This document shows positions 9,373-19,700 of a DNA stretch of 28,286 nucleotides, piece after piece (within the stretch, counting starts at the first letter, position 1; every line of letters begins with the position of its first letter). The notes beneath the pieces were generated by a model. The model was not told the origin of the DNA. It saw only the letters and a list, made by a program, of their open reading frames with translations, and ran no database searches. Origin of the DNA: Vitrella brassicaformis (lineage: Eukaryota > Sar > Vitrellaceae); contig CDMY01000200.1 of assembly GCA_001179505.1 (NCBI GenBank), forward strand, positions 1 through 28,286, read 5' to 3'. A program made the translations under genes and the position numbers.

Positions 9373-12300
9373 TCAGTCAGGTCTCTTCTCGTTGATCTGG
9401 TCCGCCTTCTTGACGTCAATGAAACGCTGGAGCTCTGAAGGACAGACAGGACGACCACACACGCGACACACAGGCACCCACAACAGACAGACAGGGACGT
9501 GTGGAGTGGATAGCACCAAGTGACTGGATTGGGTGTGCGTGTACCTGACTGGAGTCCCTCGGGTCCCTTGAGCAGGACGCCCATCGGGATTCGGTGTCCG
9601 GGGCTCAGGCCCTTGAGCTTCACCACCACCTCGTTGTGCTCCCTGATTGTGCAGGTGGAGTGGAGCGGTTGGTTGGTTGGTGCACACGTATGTGTCTCTT
9701 CTTGTCTGTCAGATGGGCGAGGCGCACCTGAGTGTTTTGAACATTCTCATGAGCCGCGACACGGTCTGGACCTTCTTCCTCAAGGCCTCAGCACCTGAAA
9801 ATGTGCACACAGGGCAGGGACGAATGACACAAGCAAGACCCACAGCATACCACCGTGCAGGATCAGATCTATCAGGTGGGAATGGGATGATGTCTTACGT
9901 TCTTTGGACAGTTGCTTCTTGTCTTTTGGTGTTTTGGCGTCCTTGGCGGCCATGGCGTCCTCATCCTCCTCGGCCGTGATGGACGTCGTGCGGCGGACTA
10001 TGCGCTGAACCTGACAGATATGTGTGGCACAAAGATTGATGGATTGATCAAGATAGCCATGCCACGTGCTGTGTGGTGTCCGTCCGCACCTCAGTGGGCA
10101 GAGTGATGTTGTCGACGTCGTCGTCTTCCTCCTCGAGATCCTCCAGTGACGGATTCAGAATCGCATACAGCATCTCCGTCACTGTAGGACACACATACAT
10201 CCACACCACACACGACACACACACAATGCTCCTTGCTGGCTGAGCCTGTGGGTGCGTGTGTCTGGGAGGGGGAGGGGGGCAGCCCCTACCTTTTTCTGAT
10301 ACGAATGGGATGGACCATGTGAAGATGTCCATGAAGTTGGGCAGGTGGTACGGGTGGGGCGAAAAGTTAAACTGCTGAATGTTCAACGTGTTGTTCTGAC
10401 CAATGACACCAATGACCAGAGAGAGAGGGAGAGGGAGAGAGAGAACAGATGGACAGACGCACAGAACGCTGCATCCCTTCCTTGCCCACTGTCACTGTCT
10501 GACGCACGCACCTCGAACTTGAGCACCGCGCCCTTGTTGTTGTAGCAGTCGCAGTAGTTGGGGGCCGAAAAAATCGTTATCACCTGCACGCCATCCCATC
10601 CACACGCGACGCACGACACGCCCGCCGTACACACCAACCACAATGGGGGACTGACTCCAACTCCATCTATGCATGCGCTCACTCACCGTTGGGAATCCTG
10701 TCTTGGAGTTGGTTTGGTGCATCTTGTAGCTGATCGAGCAGAGCAATGCACACACACACAGGACACATCACACCGGCGCACACACATCATCAGTCACGTG
10801 ATGTGTTTGTTGGTTGTCTTGTGCCTCCTCTTACCCCTCCAGCTGCGCCTCGTGTGCCCGTATGACCGACAGCAGGCCGTTCTTGTCCAGAAATCCGCTG
10901 GCCGCCTCGTACCCAAAAAAATACGAACAGCCGCGGACATCATTCGGGAAGAACGGCTCTGGGCAGGGCAGCAGAACAACGAACAACAAGAGCAACACAT
11001 ACATGTCGGTCAGGCCTTGCTGTGTGTCGATCATCTCGCGCCTCCACACACAGCTAGCTAGCTAGCTACCTGGGTGTGCGAGGTGCTCCTCCTTCTCCTC
11101 ATCGACGGGGTCCGACCAAAGCAAATCGCTGGTGGATGGATGGATGGAAGGACACACAGACAGACAGACAGACAGATGAGGCGGACTGTGGGCTCTCTGC
11201 TCTGTGAGTGAGTGAGTGAGTGAGTGGGTGCCGACCAGAAGAGTCCGTTTCTTGGTGGCTCCTGAAAGCGGTTGATGCTGCCGATCTGAGAGATCTGATG
11301 AATGGAGATGAACGAGGGAGGGAAGGGTACGCACAAAGGGAATGACAAGATGTGCTGTTTGTTCCTGTGGAATGGATGGGATGCTGTGTGGCCTACCGTT
11401 CTGAGGTCTGGTGAGAGTCCCCCGTGCACAGCAAGGAACTTCCCTGGACAGGACAACCCAACCGAAACGAAAGGAACATCCATCTTCGTGTGTCTGTCAG
11501 CTCCCTCGCTCCCTCCCTCACTCCCTCACTCACCGTTGATGATGGCTGATATGGGGAGTGTGTCAAAGGACTCCATGAAGGCGTAGTACACCGTCAGGTC
11601 GTACTTGTACTCGCCTGCCACCACACACACCACACACGACACACGACACACGACACCACACCGCACCAATCGATGCATCGACACGTCATAAATCGTGCCT
11701 CTCTCCGTGCTGACTCACATTCGTCCCTGAAGTTGAAGAATGCCGTCATTTGTCGGCACTCGTGGTTGCCTCGCAGCAGCCAGATCTTGTTCGGGAAGTT
11801 CAACTGACATACACCCATTCACATACACAAACACGCACAAGATGACTGCTGTCCGTTCCGTGCCAGCCAGCCCAGGCTAGGTCGGTCGGTACCTTGAGTG
11901 CGAAGAGCACGAGCAGACATTCGATCGAGAAGGAGCCGCGGTCCACATAGTCACCCAGGAAGATATACCTGATGGATAACACACACGCACAGACCACAGA
12001 CCACAGACACACGCCATGTGTGAGTGTGAGTGTGAGTGTGAGTGTGGATGGGTATCTATCGTGTGTCAGTCTTGTCAGCTACTCACTGTGTTGAGTCGGG
12101 GTCCCCTCCCACGTCGAGCAGCTTGACAAAGTCGAAAAACTGGCCGTGAATATCGCCAACAACTGCAGACCACACGGAGGAAGAAGGCAAGATAACATCG
12201 ACCGACCGACCCATGGATGGATGTGATGCCGTCCGTGGTTGTGTGTGTTGGTGTCCTTTTCTCTCTTAGCCCTACCTACCTGTGATTGGGTCCTTCAGCC

Positions 12301-12737
12301 GGACCATGTTGGGCTCACTGCCAGTCGTGTCTGACCGACCACAGCACAGCCACAGCCACAGCCACAAAATCTTGCACAGACAGACATGCTGTTCTCTTTC
12401 TGCCTCCCTCACACACACGTACCTGAGACTTTCTTGATGATGTCCAGGCAATGCTCCTTGAGTAGCCTGCCCTCCCGGAACAGGTGCTGCTTGAGCGCCC
12501 GCCAGTTGGGGATGCCATCACCCTTCGGAAACAACAGCTCATCCGTCAACGGCTGCATCGACCGACCGACCAACAAACCATACACACAACCACAACCACA
12601 CAACCACACCAGCGAGAGCAGTTCATGTCTGTCTGCACATCCTCTTCCATCGGATGCGATGGATTCCGCACCTTGGCTGGTGGTGGTTCGATGTCCTTGA
12701 CGACTCTGTCCTTCTTGGGGTCCGACAGGGGGTCCAT
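9373..12737 (-). CDS. CNA: Calcineurin catalytic subunit A (protein phosphatase 2B)
   Basis: Nineteen minus-strand exons join in frame to about 498 aa: 12672-12737, 12419-12552, 12280-12317, 12087-12162, 11893-11968, 11719-11803, 11534-11614, 11397-11443, 11236-11294, 11070-11128, 10835-10958, 10687-10729, 10512-10583, 10290-10395, 10090-10181, 9899-10010, 9728-9794, 9545-9642, 9373-9434. The PPP metallophosphatase motifs are intact: GDIHGQ (82-87), GDYVDRG (110-116), RGNHE (141-145), HGG (192-194), RAHE (274-277) and SAPNY (302-306). The calcineurin-specific parts are also present. These are DRVVK near the N-terminus, the B-subunit-binding helix region ([20 protein letters not shown]), a calmodulin-binding segment ([20 protein letters not shown], about 427-446), the LKGLSP linker, and an autoinhibitory helix ending DQINEKRPD at the C-terminus (compare LDRINERMPP in animals). 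Expected role: calcium/calmodulin-activated Ser/Thr phosphatase with a regulatory B subunit, encoded elsewhere. No damage seen. Confidence 0.96.
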
Positions 12738-13360
12738 CGGTCAACACAGGGGGCGGGCGGGCAATGGGTTGGGACGGACGGACGGGAGGGAGGGAAGGAA
12801 GAGGGACCGACGGACGACTCAATGAACCGATCAACCACAAACAGCCAGATTCACGCACACCACCGGGGCCGAATCAAACAAGCCGCCTCAGTAGAGCCAA
12901 CCGCCTCGCCGACAGCAGATAGCGACTCTTTCGTCGCCTTTTACGATCGCAGCTGAGGCCTGTTCTGACGCAGCCGATGCTCTGTGCTCAGCTGGAGGGT
13001 ACAGAGAGGACCCATGGGTGACACATGTATCTCTGCGGGACGGAGGGAGGGCAGGGGCGGGGGGCGAGAGCTGCGGACGCGGCAATGGTGGATGCGGTTG
13101 TGTGTCGACAACACACGCTGCAGGGAGCCTTGGGAGAGGAGAAAGACGCGGATCACGTTGTGCGAGCTCGAATTGCGAGCTTAGCCCCGAGACGGAGTGG
13201 AAAAAGAGTCGTTCCCCGCTCCGTTGGTGCTGTAGGAGCAGGCCAGTCATCATATGCGTTGAATTCCCTGACTTTCGCAGGCCTTTGTGCAGCTGGTCTG
13301 TCATTCCGACTGTGACTCATTGTCCGTCCATCCCTCTGTACTAGACTTGCGTTGACCTTA
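12738..13360. promoter_or_regulatory. Divergent intergenic region between calcineurin A and SAS6L
   Basis: About 620 bp between two start codons on opposite strands, so it should contain both promoters and 5' leaders. No TATA-like box or repeated motif stands out. Short frames in it lack protein-like composition. Confidence 0.5.
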
Positions 13361-15058
13361 ATGGCTCGTCGCGAGATGCTGAGCACATCGTATCCCGGTG
13401 AGGGTCAGCAGTCCCTGTCGCCCCTCTCCGTCCACGCGCAGCCGGCAGCCCACGCCGTCAGTGGCCCTGCCGCTGACGGGCCCATGCTCTCCACCTTCGA
13501 CTTCACGGCCATCGAGTCAATGGACCCTTCGCTCGGTACGGACGGCCGGGGGAAGGGGTGGAACAGATGGGGGAAGATGGCAGAGGCTCGAGCGGCTGAA
13601 TGTATGTCTGCTTCGTTCTGTCTTTGTTTCTTCTTGTGTGCACGGGATGGATGGGCGCAGCTGAGGGGCATCGAGTTGTGTATGACCGGGAGTGTCCGTT
13701 TGAGCTGCGGGTGCAGGAGAGCGACGCCAATGCGCCACAGGTAGGTACGGTAGGCACGGAAAGGATGGACCCACAGGCTGATCGATCTCAGAGGCTGTTT
13801 CGTCTTGTCTGGTCATCCTCATCTATGGCTGTGTGTGTGTGGCCACACACAGGAGGTTGGGACTCTCGAGGCTATCAAATGCAAGATACTGTTGTTGGTC
13901 AGCAGCCTGCCAAGCCACCTGCTCTGTGGAGGGGTGGATGGGGGCGCAGTGCAGTGCATGTGTCTGCTCCTGGTCCGGTCGATCTGTCTGTCTGTCTACA
14001 GGGTGACCAGGCGTGTCCTCAGCACGTGCGCGTCGACCTGACGAGCGAAAATGACCTCTTCTTCCACTACACACACAGGTGGGCAGGGCATTGCATTCAC
14101 ATGCACACGAGAACGAGAAGAGAACAAGAGAAACCCATCCATCCATCCATCCATGTGTGTGCCTACCTGTCTGTGTGTTATGTGTGTTTAGTGTGAATGA
14201 GTCGTCGTTTCGGGGGATGCAGGAGGCGCAGAAGCTGATGATCGAGTTCCCGGACTACATGAACGTGCTCGTCAAAATGCTCAACTCCTGCATCAAGTCC
14301 CCACACAGGCATGTACCTCCCATGAGCACCACACCACACGACCAACACGTGGATGGATGTGCGTCTGTCTATGTGTGTGTGGTGTGGACGGACGGACGGA
14401 CGTGGTCAGTTTCCTGGCGGTGTTGCTGCTGAAGCGCGATGGCAAGGCGCAGCTGGACATCATCCAGGTGAGCGACGATCGACACAAATGAGAATAATAC
14501 ACACAGATACAGAGAGAGTGTCACCTGTGTGTGTGTGTGTGTGTGTGTGTATGCGTGGTTCAGAATATGGAGTATAAGTTCGTTGAGTTGTTGTCGCTGG
14601 ACTTCACCGCATCGCCCGAGGAGGTCGTCAGACAGCAGATCACATTCAGGTGGGCAGCCAGACGGGGGGGCTTACTGGCGGGGGAGTGGGCCACTCACTC
14701 ACCCCACGGCCTCTCTGTGTCTGTGTCTGTGTGTTGGTGGCAATCCTTCTGCAGATACAACAGCCTGAAATCGAAAGTGGCCCTCATGCAAGCCAGGCTG
14801 CAGGTGCGGGCACACCCATCTGCCCAGCAGTATCGTGCATCCGAAAGTGTCCTTGCGCCTTGTGTTCTCTTGCGTTTGTCTGTTCAGGACATTAATGCGT
14901 TGGTGAAGGTCAAGAACCCGTCTCTGCTGCTGCAGCTGCAGAAGACCCCCCCATCGCAGTACGGCCAGCAGCACCACGCCTACTCCACCAGCAGCCCACA
15001 CGTGTCACCGCTGCCCCAGGCCCGGACCGCCAACACGTCCGTCATGTCCAGGCGATGA
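13361..15058 (+). CDS. SAS6L: SAS-6-like protein without coiled coil (SAS6L)
   Basis: Nine exons (13361-13535, 13661-13740, 13853-13897, 14002-14078, 14192-14308, 14410-14467, 14564-14649, 14755-14803, 14888-15058) give about 285 aa. Residues 60-230 match the SAS-6 N-terminal (PISA/XRCC4-like) head domain: VRVDLTSENDLFFHYTHSVNE (compare SAS-6 LTDENDPFFLYTLEVSE), a helical stretch ending KSPHS, FLAVLLL (about 166-172), then FVELLSLDF and a helix with LKSK. True SAS-6 continues into a coiled coil of hundreds of residues. This protein instead ends within about 55 residues, in a Gln/Ser/Pro-rich tail. That is the layout of SAS6L, a paralogue placed at the apical complex and flagellar apparatus in Toxoplasma and other protists. 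Intron 5 (14309-14409) needs a GC donor (ag|gcatgt) to keep frame. The first about 58 residues are low complexity and the exact ATG is uncertain (13361 or 13376). Confidence 0.85.
14309..14409 (+). other. GC-AG intron with an internal 11-bp stem
   Basis: Only splicing ag|gcatgt to cag|tttcct (phase 2) keeps the SAS6L frame; the nearby GT at 14313 gives the wrong phase. Inside it CCACACCACAC (14329-14339) pairs perfectly with GTGTGGTGTGG (14377-14387). Confidence 0.6.
14526..14550. repeat. (TG)n tract before SAS6L splice acceptor
   Basis: A 25-base TG run about 12 bases upstream of the acceptor at 14563. Confidence 0.85.
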
Positions 15059-16254
15059 ATGAATGAATGAATGACTTGGGTGGAGCCACAGAACGAAGGG
15101 GAGAGAGAGAGAGGTCGTGGTGTGTGAGTGAGTGGGTGGGTGGGTGTGTATACTCTGATTGACGGACGGGAGTGGAAAAGGAGAGGGCGGCGCGGGGCGG
15201 TGAAGAAGGAAACGTTTGATGGATTGCGAACAATAGGAAAGTGACGCACATCAAATCAATGGACAGATAGAATGTCAGTCAGTGCGAGCAGCTCACGTGG
15301 GCGGTGTGCTCTTCTTTTTGCCTAACTGCGTTGGCCGTCCCATCTGCCAGCGTCAGTCAGGGGATTCTCCACCTGCACATACACACAGAACAGACGCCGT
15401 CAAATGTGGCATGGCATGCATCTCTCGCATATCTCACACACACACACACACACGCACCTCTATGCCAGCAGTATGAACAGGTTGACGAATGAGCTAATGG
15501 CAAATATCTTGTCCGCCATGTGCCACTGACACACACACACACACCCCCATCTGTCGCCTGTCTGGCTGGCTGGAAAAAGGATGGAGGGGGTGTCCGGGAG
15601 TGCGTGTGTGTGAATGGGCGTGTGTTGCTGGCGTGTACATCACAGCTGTTGAGCTACAGACTGCGTGCGTCATGGACCGACGCACAGGTTTATTTATGTG
15701 AAATTGGCTGAGAGAGAGGGAGGAAAAACTCATAGCGAGACATGAGACGCAACCAAATCAATCTTTCGCTACCATCAAGCTTCTCCAGCAATGTCTCCGC
15801 CGTGATTTTCCACAACACATGCCCCTCATGGCCGGCTTTGGCTGGACATGGTGTTGTGTGTGTTGTGTGTGTCGTGGGGTTTGTTTGCTCTGCTGTGATG
15901 GCAATGGCAACAAAGAGGCGGCGAGTCAGTCAGTCGGTCGATCGGCCGATGTGGTGACCAAGTCGACGGGCGGTGCAGGCACGCACACACGCACCCCAAT
16001 GAAGTCTGCTTTCGTTTCCGTGTTTCTCCTGCTCGCTGTGAACAGGCCCCATGTTGAACGACAACCAGAAGTAATACTACGGTCGTTCCCATCAGTGCAT
16101 CCATCTCATCCGTCCCAAACACACGAAATATAAAATGTAGACAGGGATGCCAAGGAAGATCCTCGGCTGACCCACTCGCGCTGACCCCCCGCCACCATCA
16201 CACACCATTACCTTTACTCGCCACCAGGCCGCTGTATCAATCGGCCTCCTACCC
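15059..16254. other. Poorly resolved region with two coding-like minus-strand segments
   Basis: Downstream of SAS6L. On the minus strand, 15773-15841 is flanked by AG and GT and reads KAGHEGHVLWKITAETLLEKLD. 15460-15525 follows an acceptor and reads WHMADKIFAISSFVNLFILLA then stop, a possible C-terminal membrane segment. The two do not join in phase and I found no exon between them. A hydrophobic stretch (VVLLLVVV) is readable near 16080. A small membrane-protein gene is possible but not demonstrated, and I do not recognise a family. Confidence 0.25.
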
Positions 16255-16700
16255 TTAGTTCCCCCACACTGCCCCCTCCGGCACCCGCCACCAGCCAGCG
16301 AGCATCTTGTGCGCCTTCTCATGTCGCTCCTCGTTGGCCCACATGGCCTCGGTGACGAAGTGCAGGTACACCATCTCGATGTAGAGGCGCTCCTGGGCCT
16401 CGGCGTCGCCCTCGTCCGCCGTCTTGATGGCAACCGACATTATCTCGTACTTCTCGTCCGGAGTGAGGTACCGGTAGAAGCGGACGGTGGTTCGGTTGCC
16501 CTTAATGGTGCGGTGGGGCGTCTTGGTGCGGACCCATGTGCGTGGGTCGGGGAGGATCCACTCGGGGGGGTAATGCGGGCACACCACTCTAGCTGAGGGC
16601 GCAGCTCGTCGATCAGGCGCCGCAGGTGGTCAATCTGCTCGTTCTTCTGCAGCACCAGCTGCCCCAGGCCAGATGGATGCTGACAAGTAGATTTTGCTGT
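16255..16700 (-). pseudogene. Unassigned coding-like region with a frame break
   Basis: The minus strand first reads an amphipathic, coiled-coil-like piece around 16605-16680 (LVLQKNEQIDHLRRLIDEL). About 10 bases after it, in another frame, comes a stretch of about 108 residues at 16258-16587. That stretch contains PPEWILPDPRTWVR, RFYRYLTPDEKYEI and a Glu/Ala-rich helix, and ends WWRVPEGAVWGN before the stop. No intron could fit between them, so a single-base indel near 16585-16592 is likely. Composition is protein-like (many W, Y, charged helices), but I do not recognise the family. It may belong with the helicase remnant just upstream on the same strand. Confidence 0.35.
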
Positions 16701-16954
16701 TGATTCACGCACCGTAGAAAAATGTCTCGCAATAAGCCCTTGCAGGTAGGCTTGTGTCCTCCATTTGCAGGCATAGGCATGGGGCCGCTTGAGAGCGCTG
16801 AGACACACACGTTAGCAGCAGACGGATTGCTTGAGAGGATGCTGTCACTGGAAGACCAGATTTCTTACTCATCTGACAGCCGCCAGAAGCGCCTCAAACG
16901 GACACCCAAACATAAAACCTGGAGACAATGTCCTTTGGGGTACGTGTTACTTCG

Positions 16955-17450
16955 ACCACCAGCTTGACATCCGGCATCGTTATGGATGTCTCCACGTAGT
17001 TCGTAGCAAACATGAATCTGGTCTTGTCTGCAATATTATATAGCACATCCAACAAGCCGTGATTCATGACATGTCCTCCGCATCATTCCTCTGATTATAC
17101 CAGGTGGGGCTCTTGCAAGCGCTTGCTTTCGGACTTCTTCGCTAACTTGGGCATGTAGCGGGATGGCAATGTAGTCCGTTTGCCTCCGTCAGCAGTTGGT
17201 CGAGGTGCGCTATCCTGGAGTGCATGTCGCTCCGCATGTTCTCGTCCACCTCAATATGCAGCCAGGCCACAACACACATAAATGAGAGATGCTCAGCTCA
17301 TATTGCCCACCCACCCCACCTCCCTACCCAGGACGACTAGTTTGGCCAGGTTGGGCTCAGTTTGGACGTGCCATGCGGTCTGCGTCCGTCGGCTGCCCCA
17401 GCCGCCATCTCATTGTTGGGCGGTGTTGGTGGGAACACCAGCAGGGCCTA
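16955..17450 (-). pseudogene. DEAH/DExH-box RNA helicase remnant
   Basis: Minus-strand pieces match the second RecA-like domain of DEAH/DExH helicases. 17101-17170 reads IPLHAQVSEEVRKQALARAPP, the segment before motif V. 16955-17035 reads DKTRFMFATNYVETSITMPD then VKLVVE, motif V (family form ATNxAETSxTI). The two join across a well-formed 65-nt GT-AG intron in phase. Further 5', 17180-17265 (EVDENMRSDMHSRIAHLDQLL) is in another frame, so an indel near 17170-17185 breaks the gene. A piece near 17400-17450 (ALLVFPPTP) may be motif IV. Motifs I, II and III are not in the window, and after VKLVVE the frame closes within about 25 codons. I infer a decayed or badly assembled copy. If intact elsewhere, the family remodels RNA with ATP. 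Confidence 0.5.
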
Positions 17451-17527
17451 CAGTCGAGGCATACACAGCAAATGGGGAGAAGCCTTTTGTTTGACCTCAT
17501 CACGCTGTTCACGTGACTTTCTCTTAC

Positions 17528-17761
17528 CGAGTTGTGTCATCGGCGCCTGCATCGGCCAGCCTGCGCGCGAGCGCATCATCGTCGCGGACGTCCTCCCTCT
17601 CGGCTTCCTCTCGAAGGCTGATCCCTTCGAAACGACGAGAGACGCTCGCCTGTGTCACTGGCACTCACACCCTCTCTGGGCGCCCGCACCCGCACACCCG
17701 CACTCGGGTTCCCTCCGGCCGGAGGGAGCAGAGCCAATTGAGGGTCCCAATGAGGGATGAG
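17528..17761 (-). CDS. Possible 5' exons of a minus-strand gene (unassigned)
   Basis: An ATG at 17761 opens LIPHWDPQLALLPPAGGNPS. After an apparent short intron ending at cag near 17650, a charged segment follows (FEGISLREEAEREDVRDDDALARRLADAGADD), ending at a good donor (cg|gtaaga) at 17528. The intron would be only about 39 nt, or 19 nt with the nearer donor. It may be the 5' end of the helicase-like gene to its left, though a continuous frame could not be built. It lies 118 bp from the divergent gene at 17880. Confidence 0.35.
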
Positions 17762-17879
17762 CATTTTCCGTGGCGATGAGGACAAAAAGCAAGGCGGTAA
17801 AAGAAGATCTGTCGCGTCTCGTCGAGAATGAATGATGTAAACGGATCCTTGCTGCGGATCTGAAGAGTCTTTTCGCGAG

Positions 17880-18729
17880 ATGGCTTCGACGGGTCCGTCG
17901 TCGAGCGCCGCTGCGCCCTCTATGTCCCCTGACTCGTCGCGGTATGTACCCGGCATCTATCCGCCGCCCACCGCTGCCGCTGCTGCCGCATCGTATGGCT
18001 ACGGCGGGATGGGAGGATACTACACGGCTGCGCCGGGTGCTCCGTACACGTACGAGCCCATGACCTATGCTGCTGCTGCTGCGGTGAGGAAACCGACATG
18101 GATGGAACCATGGAGTGACATGGATGTAGCGCCCTTTCTCGCATTGTCGTCGGATGGGTGGACGGATGGATGGATGGTGCGGTGATGCAGGGGGCCCCTG
18201 GCGTGCCGTATCCGACGTACGAGTATCCACCGGCCGCCTACCCGCAACCGGAATACGGTGAGATCTATCTATCAGATCTGATTCATTCGTGTCACCTCAC
18301 CTCACCCCGTGTGTGGTGTGCTTGGGCATGCAGATTACGTTGGTTCCTACCCGTACGGCACGGGCGCCACCGCCACCACGTGGCCCGATGACCCCGCTGC
18401 CCAGTACGCAGGTATGCACCTCACCTCTCTAGAACACAGCAGATACATACACACACGGCCGGCACGGCATCAATGCATGGGTGTGGCGTTCCCTGCTCTG
18501 CTCCTCTCTGCTCCTTCATTCCCCACTGCTGGTGGTGTTCCGGGCACTTCGGTGGGCCCCCTGATCGCACCGGCGGCCTCATTTGCACCGCACTATCCCC
18601 TGCCGCACGTAGCCACGCTCCAGCGAGAGGTGGGGCACTGCAGCGTGCACACGAACACGAGATGAGGCGTGGTGAGGTGAGGTGTGGTGTGTTGTGTAGG
18701 CCAAGAAAAAGAAGAAGGGATGCTGCTAG
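17880..18729 (+). CDS. Tyr/Pro/Ala/Gly-rich protein with polybasic CC tail
   Basis: Exons 17880-18083, 18191-18257, 18334-18629 and 18700-18729 join in phase to about 198 aa. The body is low complexity: MASTGPSSSAAAP, then YGYGGMGGYY, PYTYEPMTYAAAAA, PYPTYEYPPAAYPQPEY and YVGSYPYGTGATATTW. The last exon encodes AKKKKKGCC and stop. A basic cluster followed by two terminal cysteines is the form of Rab-type geranylgeranylation or palmitoylation signals, so attachment to the cytosolic face of a membrane is inferred. There is no signal peptide or transmembrane helix. Similar Tyr/Pro/Gly-rich sequence is seen in structural proteins of alveolate cortex and wall, but I cannot assign a family. The stretch 18412-18432 (21 nt, GT to AG, in frame) could be read through or spliced out. 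An ORF runs through exon 3 either way. Confidence 0.6.
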
Positions 18730-19314
18730 ACATGCTGAGGGAGAGGTAGCTCACGATATGGCTGGATGAGTGAATGAATGAATGAATGGGTGGGTGGGTG
18801 GCTAGATAGTGGATGTTGGTGCACTCGTTGATATGTCCGACAGCGAAAGTCGTTGATATGTGCGCAGCGTGTGAGCTGCGTGTGATGGATGCGTCTGATG
18901 GACTGACTGCCCGACGCATGTGTGTGTATGCCTAGTCCGTAGTCCATGGTAAAGCGGGATCATGCACACCTCTTAATGCACCGGATGCATCACTGTGTCA
19001 GTTCCACACACAACGTACAGACACGCATACACGCATACGCATACTCGTGTGCACGCCCGCACACGATGTCTGGAAGACAAAACACACGGCGGCGAGAGAA
19101 GACACCTCCCAGGCCTGTCAAAAAAGCCTCTCTGCCAACCGAACCGACGACACTCACCACACACACACAAGGGGAAGAAAGGGCAAAATCAGCAAAAGAC
19201 AGACACACTCACACACACGCACGGGAAAAGCTGATGGGATGGGATGTGTGTGGGGGCCCAGGCAGGCCATGGAAAAGTGTGTGTGGGAGTGGAGGAGCGG
19301 GGAGTTCTCTTGTG

Positions 19315-19425
19315 TACATACACATGCATACATATGTATACATACATTGATTCATACGTACACAGCCGTACGCACGTACGTACATATATGGTATGGCGAC
19401 CTACATACATGCATACATACATACT
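19315..19425. repeat. (CATA)n / ACGT-rich degenerate repeat
   Basis: Clusters of CATACATA, TATGTATA and ACGTACGTACGTACATATATG, partly self-complementary, over about 110 bases. Confidence 0.8.
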
Positions 19426-19654
19426 AGAAAAGCGGGAGGGAGGGAGGTGTGTCAGACATGTCTGTGTGCGGTGCTTGGATGGGATGGGTGGGTCTGGCCC
19501 CCCTCACTCCACTCCCTTTCCTTTGCAACCAGACCAGACCAGACCAGAGCAGTCGATCGATTACACACACATACATACATGAACATATATGGACAGGCAC
19601 AGGCAGGCAGACCGGGGACCGTGCGATGACATAGACACACACACACACAGCCAG

Positions 19655-19700
19655 ACAGACAGACAGACAGGCACGCAGCCAGGCAGGCAGGCAGGCAGGA
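19655..19700. repeat. CAGA/CAGG tetranucleotide repeat
   Basis: CAGACAGACAGACAGACAGG followed by four GCAG units. Confidence 0.85.

Noticed and set aside
12888-13386. Overlapping frames on both strands between calcineurin A and SAS6L
   Set aside because: No family motif, no phase-consistent splice joins, and the position fits a divergent promoter.
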